Below are positions 58,042 through 64,000 of a DNA stretch of 64,000 nt, piece after piece. The position numbers and the translations under genes are program-made. How positions within the stretch are numbered: position 1 is the stretch's first letter; every line of letters begins with the position of its first letter. This DNA is from Hyperoplus lanceolatus (Eukaryota > Chordata > Actinopteri > Uranoscopiformes > Ammodytidae). The stretch covers positions 18,996,001 to 19,060,000 of the forward strand of contig CM049410.1 of assembly GCA_026929865.2 (NCBI GenBank), in the 5' to 3' direction. The notes beneath the pieces were generated by a model. That model did not search any database. It was not told where the DNA came from and saw only the letters and a program-made list of their open reading frames with translations.

Positions 58042-59798
58042 GGTGTGATCAGGGTGGGACATTAACTTTTTTGCCCACCTGCCACAGTGGCGGGTGGATG
58101 CCAAATTTTACCAGTCACTTTTATGTTTTACCTGCCACCTTTTTCCAGAAATCAAATTTATAAAAGAAAATACACTAGCATATTTTGAATTGCTCTAATA
58201 GGCCTACATTCTTTTTCATTATTAAAATTGGAGATTGGCAAATGGAAATGTACTATATAAGTAAACGTACCTTGCCTTAAAGTGTAACTGAACCCTTTTA
58301 CTTGTTTTTTGAGATATAAGCTGAATTAAATCACTATGTTGTGAAGGAACACATATATGCTGGTGTTAATATTGAAAAAATTGCAATATGTTAAATATCG
58401 GCAATGTAAGAAATGTTTTGTATTGTAAATTCTTTTAGAACTTTACTAAGATTTGAAAAAAAGTTTCCCCGTCGGGTTCGATAAATGACGTACTGCTGTA
58501 CTTTTGGTGCAGCAGTACGTCATCACGTCGCCGCAAAGCCGGCCACGCTCTTTACAGGTCCATAGCTGGTCCATGAGCTACTACTGTTATACAGTCCCTC
58601 CAAGGATGTTATTTCGGGGGTTAACACCCTTAACTTCTACCGGCAGTGTGTCTGCATTATCTCGCTTGTGCACACACACACACACACCCGCCCGGACTCG
58701 TTCGTTGCTTCACTTGATTGACACACGCTACCGCTCGCTCTCCTCGCTCGCTCTCCTCGCTCACTCACACACACACACACACACACACACTGCCGTTAGC
58801 TCACTTGCGCTACTCTGTATCCTAACTCTACGATAGAGACACCCGCCAACAATTTAGAATAAGAAAAGTCCTCCACCTCAGACGACCCATCTGTGTGGCA
58901 TATGAGCTCACTGTGTAGCGACCGTGCCGTTAGACTTTGTGTCACTCCATTTTTCAATGAAGTCATGTCATTCAGAGTGACAGCTAGCAGCTAGCCCGCC
59001 TCCCTCCTGAATGTCGGCCGGCTGATGTCGGAATGTTTAAAAACAAAGGTTCTCAAACGGAATTTTAGAATCCATGGTCATTTTTCAAAATCGTGCAGTA
59101 GCTCAAACAGGGGGTTCAGTTACCCTTTAATGGTGAACAAAACAGACTGACAGTGCCTCTTGTGTGACCGACTATCAAAAACAAAAGACTGTCTCTAATA
59201 AAAATAGAAGTAAACTAGATAAAACATTTGATCAGACAGTTAAACTTTCTACATGTTTAATGAAAAAAACAAAAAAAACATTAAAAAACATCTGTAGTGT
59301 GAAATAGTTTTAACTCGATGCCTGGAACTCGTACGTGCGTCCTTTTGGCGACACACACGGTGTGTGTTTAATTGTGTGTCTATCTTTTTTCCTATCTATA
59401 ATCTATATCTATAATCGACTTTGATCCGTTGTTATCGTTAGCTTCTTGGATGTATTAAGAAGGTTAGCTTCGATGCTCGCGGCAAATGATTTCCCATGAT
59501 GCTCTGGGAGAGTCTTGGACCAATCAAAGGTTTGGTTGGTTACGTCATACACCTGTACACCAATGGGCGGCTGCCACGTTTGTGTGACGAAAACTAATGC
59601 TCCGAGGCAAAGCCCAAAGCCCGGGAGAGCTTCTATGTTTCTGTACACAGCGCTTGAAACCGTGAACACGTTGTAGTATATTTTGAAAAAAATCCACCCG
59701 CCACTGTGGCGGGTAGACATGGCAAAGTCACCCGCCAATTTGAAAAAATACCCGTCATTGGCGGGTGGCGGGTGCTAATTTCCCACCCTGGGTGTGAT
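58042..59798. mobile_element. hAT-like element inside element B, 8-bp target duplication
   Basis: The element (58050-59790) begins CAGGGTGGGACATTAA and ends TTAATTTCCCACCCTG-like (CTAATTTCCCACCCTG). The perfect 8-bp repeat GGTGTGAT flanks it at 58042-58049 and 59791-59798. GGCGGGT/ACCCGCC repeats lie at both ends. No intact transposase is visible. Confidence 0.85.
58277..59130. mobile_element. TTAA-flanked MITE inside the hAT-like element
   Basis: The element (58281-59126) has inverted ends AGTGTAACTGAACCC and GGGTTCAGTTACCCT. TTAA flanks it at 58277-58280 and 59127-59130, the target duplication used by piggyBac-type transposases. It contains short CA tracts at about 58671-58687 and 58764-58790. 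It is the innermost layer of the nest. Confidence 0.75.
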
Positions 59799-60497
59799 CC
59801 TTGACTCATACAAACACATACGAACTTTCTACAAGGAGGGCATGACAATGAGTATAGCCATGTCAACTTTGCGCAGACATGCAGTCACTGGGACTGTTCA
59901 GAAGAAAAGCCCAGTCGGACCGCAGCAGCTGATCACGGGCGTAAAAAGCCGAAAATGTGTCCCTCAGTTCCCGATGCGATCACTGATTAATGAATGAACA
60001 GTAAAAAAATATTTAAACAAATTGTATCGATTATGGGGCCCATTGTAGTCCGAAACCAAGGCAATTGCCTATGTTTGCCTATGGCTAGGTTCACCTCGTC
60101 TGCACACACACAGGCATCGTTATTGATGAATGAGAGGGTGATTCTTATCTCGTAATTACGAGATCTTTATCTCCTAATTATGAGATCCTTATCTCGTAAT
60201 TACGAGATCCTTATCTCGTAATTACGAGATCTTTATCTCCTAATTACTTTATCTCCTAATTATGAGATCTTTTCTCGTAATCACGAGATCCTGATTGTGC
60301 TAACGGATACATTAGCCATGAAACTTTTTTTTATTTGGTGAATGCTCAGCGGCACCGTAGACTCCATAGCGGTATTGATAAGCTCAAACGTTAGACCTAT
60401 TGATTTCTGGGTTTTGAATATAGCGGAACCAGGTACGTATAGCCTAATAGAGCCGGTTTTCGGAACGTAGACAGCGAAACAGCGCGCACACAGGCAG

Positions 60498-60499
<2 letters not shown>

Positions 60500-60553
<54 letters not shown>
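60500..60553. repeat. (TG)n microsatellite
   Basis: About 27 TG units. Confidence 0.96.
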
Positions 60554-60561
<8 letters not shown>

Positions 60562-62180
60562 TAAAGAGCGAGAGAGAGAGTGTGTGATGCTGCTGGCTGC
60601 CGCGCACAGCTGCTCAATTCCAAATATAGCATAGCAACCTAGCAATCTATTTTGTGTGGGTTAGCGGGAAAAAATTTGTTTTGCGGACTCTAAAACACAT
60701 GAATAAATAGCCTAGCCTACTGACAACCCCTCTAATATACACTTGCCCGCCCAGGCAACCAAAAAGCAATCTCAACTTGCCCAAACATTATTTTCACTTG
60801 CCCCAGGCAAGCGGGCAACCGTTAGTGTCAATGGCTGCACACACACACAGGAAAAAAGCTCTTTACAATTAATGATTCATATACACAACTGCAACTATTG
60901 CCGAATTCTTAGGTGTCGCAGGCGAGACCATTTCTTTTATGTTTGTAAACGACAGTAGCAAACTGCTTGCAGAGAAAATTATACTGTACCTTACTTGTGT
61001 ATCATTGCATTCATTGTTATGCAAAGTAACTCTTGCTAAGCGAGTTGTATTTGCAGCGAGCCAGTAAATTGCCAGCAAGAGCATGTTTTTTTTGTTGCTT
61101 GCCATCCAATGGCCTGCTGATCATCTACTCCCTTCCCACTTGAATTTGTTTTTCACAAAATGTCTCCTTTCTCACTCATTTACCCGTGCCAGGTTCTTTG
61201 TTTTTAGAATTTTTCTTATAACACAACACAGTTTAATTGCGCTTTCAGGCATGTGTCTATGGCCAATTAAAAACCTTAATGGAAATGTGTACTGGACACA
61301 AGCAAAGCTTTACCGTGTAGGGGCAAATATTTTCTTTTTCTTTTCCATTGAACACGTAGCAGGGGAACAGGAGACTGCCCTTATATCATTTGGGGATTAG
61401 TAAAGCAGATATGGCACAGGAGCGACTCTGGTAATACAAGTCCCCGAGCTGTGAAGGTGCATAAATAACATTCGACAAGAAAAATACAAACTCAAAAGCA
61501 ATTCAAAGATAATTTAAATTAGCCACACATTGTTACAAAATCCTGACTAGTATCTTTTTTCTTTTAAAAATGTAATCCTACAGTGTCCCTGCTCAGAATA
61601 AAAAGTTGACTGAATGTCGTGCCAATGTTACAAACCAATTACCCCCTGGTTATTTTTTTAAAATGCCCTCACTCTCAATCAGCAGCGGCCTTAGGAAAAT
61701 GAGCTATAGCTAATTTTGGACCAACCTGGGCTGTAATTGTTTCAAATCAGCCTGGTGCCTCGGCGTCACTGCCAGAATAATTGCTCATGAGCGTGAAGAT
61801 TAATCTACAGAAGCACATCTGTGGGACTTAATCTACGGGTAGCAGTGCCATGCCTTAAGGAGCATTTTAGTCCTGTACGACATATGCAGCTAAACAAAGG
61901 TGAGACAATGCTGGGGAAAAGCAAGATTTGTACAATGCCACGTGCACACAGGTTTCTAACACTTACTTAATGGTAAATACATGCATAGATTGTGTGCCGT
62001 GTCTCTGAGCATGACAGATGCACAAAGAAGACTAGTAAGTAAAAACACTTCGAATATGTACAAGCTATGTACACACATGAATACATCTCAAGTCATTTGA
62101 AGCCTGCAGTGTAGTTCAGTTAATCTGTCTCACTGCTCCATGTTGATATTTTGCACTTTAAAAAAGTGTCTCTGTGGGTG

Positions 62181-62181
<1 letters not shown>

Positions 62182-62252
<71 letters not shown>
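62182..62252. repeat. (TG)n microsatellite
   Basis: About 35 TG units. Confidence 0.96.
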
Positions 62253-62255
<3 letters not shown>

Positions 62256-62684
62256 TAGCCTCTTTTCACATCCCAACTAAAAACCTGTTAATGGAGGGGA
62301 AGAGTCATCCTCATACACAATAAACACTTTTTTTTGCATAAAGGAGTTACAGTGTCATTGTTTACAAAATGTTGGCATGAGAACCAGCGGCAGCTACCAA
62401 ATCAGCATTTAGATTGTGAGACACTTCCCCTGCTGAGAGGGGACCGGGCTGTACAACAAGCTCTCTGAAGAGAAACAGCTGCAAGCCGCAAAAATTGGAA
62501 AGCCTTTGTGAGAACGCTGCTGTGGCCTTTGTTGCCTCCTTCCTCCTCTACTAAACGTGTTGGCATGCAGATGTCTCCTCTCATTCCACATGTGTAATTA
62601 CAAAGAACTGCATAAAGGAATGCTTTTTTTCACGTGAAGGAATAGTACTGAGGACTTCACACCCGACCCGAGCACAGTCATGCT

Positions 62685-63040
62685 TTTAAAGCTATACTGC
62701 GTACATTTTTCATAAAAATGAATTTCGGTTACATTCAAGCCATTGCCAAACGAGACGACAAAAAGTTGATTAAGCCTATGACCTCTACAAAGCTTTCTCT
62801 GTATTTCTCAGTATGTCACTTTTTACTAACAGCCTCCTGACATTGGCTCAGGAGCTCAGAAAAATCAGATGAAGTGCCTAAGAAATGTTTCAGTTGTTGG
62901 TTCTACTGCTAAGAAAAAAACCTGGGCGTACAGCATAAGGTATAAAACCCATTACCTCATATAGATGGTAGACAGTCTTTTTGTAATTACTCAGAATTTA
63001 TCATGCAGTCCACATAAGTTATACGCACTATAGCTTTAAA
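62685..63040. mobile_element. TTTAAAGCTATA-type MITE
   Basis: The ends TTTAAAGCTATACTGCGTAC and GTTATACGCACTATAGCTTTAAA are inverted. The length is about 356 bp with no coding frame. Confidence 0.75.
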
Positions 63041-63351
63041 TAGGATGAACCTCACCCACAGCAGAGGATTTAGCACCTCGCTGATCTGCGACCACAGACA
63101 GCTGCCTTCTCCCTCGTGCTGCCGAACCCTCTTCAACATGATACACCAGACAGACATGCCATAATGCGGTTGAAAAACAATCATGGATACCACCCATGGT
63201 GCAGGTGTTATAAACCCTCCACTCCTCCAGCTTTAGGGCCCTGCTGCTCTGCCTGGACACAGAGAGAGGAGACATGGGGCTGGGCAGATAAGGATTCTAA
63301 TCAGAGGCAGTGCAGGTGTTTGGAGCGAAGCAGCCCATAACAGGATTCCTG

Positions 63352-63389
63352 TGTGTGTGTGTGTGTGTGTGCGTGTTGTGTGTGTGTTG
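63352..63389. repeat. (TG)n microsatellite, interrupted
   Basis: Short TG runs broken by GCGTGTTG. Confidence 0.85.
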
Positions 63390-63451
63390 GTGACGAGGTT
63401 GAGCCGTGGGCCAGAGTGTTATAATTGTGAATCCCCTCAGAGTGCCACAGC

Positions 63452-64000
63452 CAGTGTTGCCACAGTTACTTTGAAAAAGTAATCTGATTACTGATTTCTA
63501 GTTACTCCTTAAAATAGTAACTTAGTTACTTTACTTGATGTTAAAAGTAACTAAGTTAGATTACAAGTTACTTTAAACGTTACTTTACAGGTTTTGAAAC
63601 CCATATAGGCCTATCTCAATTTAAAACATGCACATATTAAGAATCATTGAACATATATAAAATAAAGCTTGTAGGCTAGTAGCCTATAGGCATACTGTTT
63701 ACAAAATAATAAAAATTATGGTTTGAAAAATGGAATAAAAAAAAACTTTTTCCCCCCATGAAAATAAATGCATTCATCCAAAGTGCAAAGACAGTAGCAG
63801 TGTCTTTAAACTTAACGTGATTGGCCCTTCACTCTCATGCATTAATTTGACTTTTCTCTGCGATGTCTCATGTGTTGATAGACTGGGTGTGTTCGGCCAC
63901 CGGTCGCCACGTGACTATAAGTTTCCAAGTTTTAAACACTTCTATCTCTTCAACGTCACATACCTGAATCCTAAATATCCCCATAGCAGACGCCAGACGC
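63452..64000. mobile_element. hAT-like element, left end, cut by the window edge
   Basis: It begins CAGTGTTGCCACAGTTACTT and continues with repeated AAAGTAACT / AGTTACTTT units, the usual subterminal structure of a widespread fish hAT family. The right end and target duplication are outside the window; the left flank GCCACAGC would be the 8-bp duplication. Confidence 0.7.

Larger units (their letters stand above)
57762..60365. mobile_element. Element B: inverted-repeat transposon with ATTACGAGAT palindromes
   Basis: The ends are an imperfect inverted repeat of about 35 bp (GGACTCCTACGGTGGCGCTG and CAGCGGCACCGTAGACTCC, extending to CACCAAATAA/TTATTTGGTG). ACTC lies next to both CTACGG/CCGTAG ends and may be the target duplication. 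Just inside the ends, a 34-bp direct repeat lies at 57836-57869 and 60283-60316, about 32/34 matched. Palindromic ATCTCGTAATTACGAGAT units are present at 57811-57844 and 60147-60290. Confidence 0.6.
56052..60831. mobile_element. Outer element of a transposon nest, TTGACACTAA termini
   Basis: The inverted ends are TTGACACTAA (56052-56061) and TTAGTGTCAA (60822-60831). GCACTTGCCC-type subterminal motifs lie at both ends, and CA-rich DNA flanks both sides. Element B (57762-60365) lies inside. I see no target duplication, so the superfamily is open. No transposase frame is seen. Confidence 0.55.
46446..64000. other. Presumed 5' intron of ZNF385C
   Basis: The exon at 46445 begins in phase 1, so a coding exon lies to its right, here or beyond the window. 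I found no convincing match to a family first exon. The stretch is repeat-rich: microsatellites, a Harbinger-like element, a transposon nest, a MITE and the start of an hAT-like element (all listed). Stretches between them, for example 49000-51700 and 61000-62100, are unique-looking and without exons. Confidence 0.5.

Noticed and set aside
59409-59738. 109-codon minus-strand frame inside the hAT-like element
   Set aside because: It does not resemble an hAT transposase (no BED finger or dimerisation block seen) and overlaps the inverted terminus.

Overview
The window is nuclear DNA of a ray-finned fish, most likely a spiny-rayed (percomorph-type) teleost. The evidence is spliced vertebrate genes with GT-AG introns, dense CA/TG and CT/AG microsatellites, fish-type tRNA-derived SINEs and many small terminal-inverted-repeat DNA transposons. 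There are no operons, CRISPR arrays or prokaryotic features. Most long open frames are chance frames or microsatellite translations. Real coding sequence lies in short exons, which I rebuilt by joining splice sites in phase.

Four genes are supported. (1) ODAD4 (TTC25), minus strand, 11 coding exons, 481 aa: a TPR protein of the outer dynein arm docking complex of motile cilia, with an RFX-type X-box in its promoter. (2) DNAJC7 (TPR2), minus strand, 14 coding exons, 493 aa: a TPR plus J-domain Hsp70/Hsp90 co-chaperone, with one GC-AG intron. (3) NKIRAS2 (kappaB-Ras 2), plus strand, 3 coding exons, 192 aa, head-to-head with DNAJC7 across a compact GC-box promoter. (4) ZNF385C, minus strand, 8 coding exons found between 25589 and 46445. 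Its first coding exon is not securely found and its 5' intron fills the right third of the window.

Layout: 1-2104 is downstream flank of ODAD4 with a GC-rich island near 700-900; 2105-5091 is ODAD4 and its promoter; 5475-7121 is a 1.6-kb hAT-like element with a perfect 8-bp target duplication; 7166-13890 is DNAJC7, with a large foldback element in intron 9; 13891-14410 is the shared promoter and 5' region; 14411-17196 is NKIRAS2; 17200-25588 is intergenic DNA with a CTCF-like site, two SINEs and microsatellites; 25589-46445 is ZNF385C; 46446-64000 is presumed ZNF385C intron 1, with a Harbinger-like element (52168-53137), a nest of transposons (56052-60831) and the start of another hAT-like element at the right edge.

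The genes do not form one pathway. The DNAJC7-NKIRAS2-ZNF385C order matches the human 17q21 block as I remember it, but ODAD4 is flipped relative to DNAJC7 and no CNP coding sequence is seen between them. I found no clear undescribed gene system. The most unusual structure is a four-level transposon nest whose layers can be separated by their terminal repeats, three of them also by direct-repeat target sites. Several MITE families share a TTAAAG-type terminus, and one of them is present three times.
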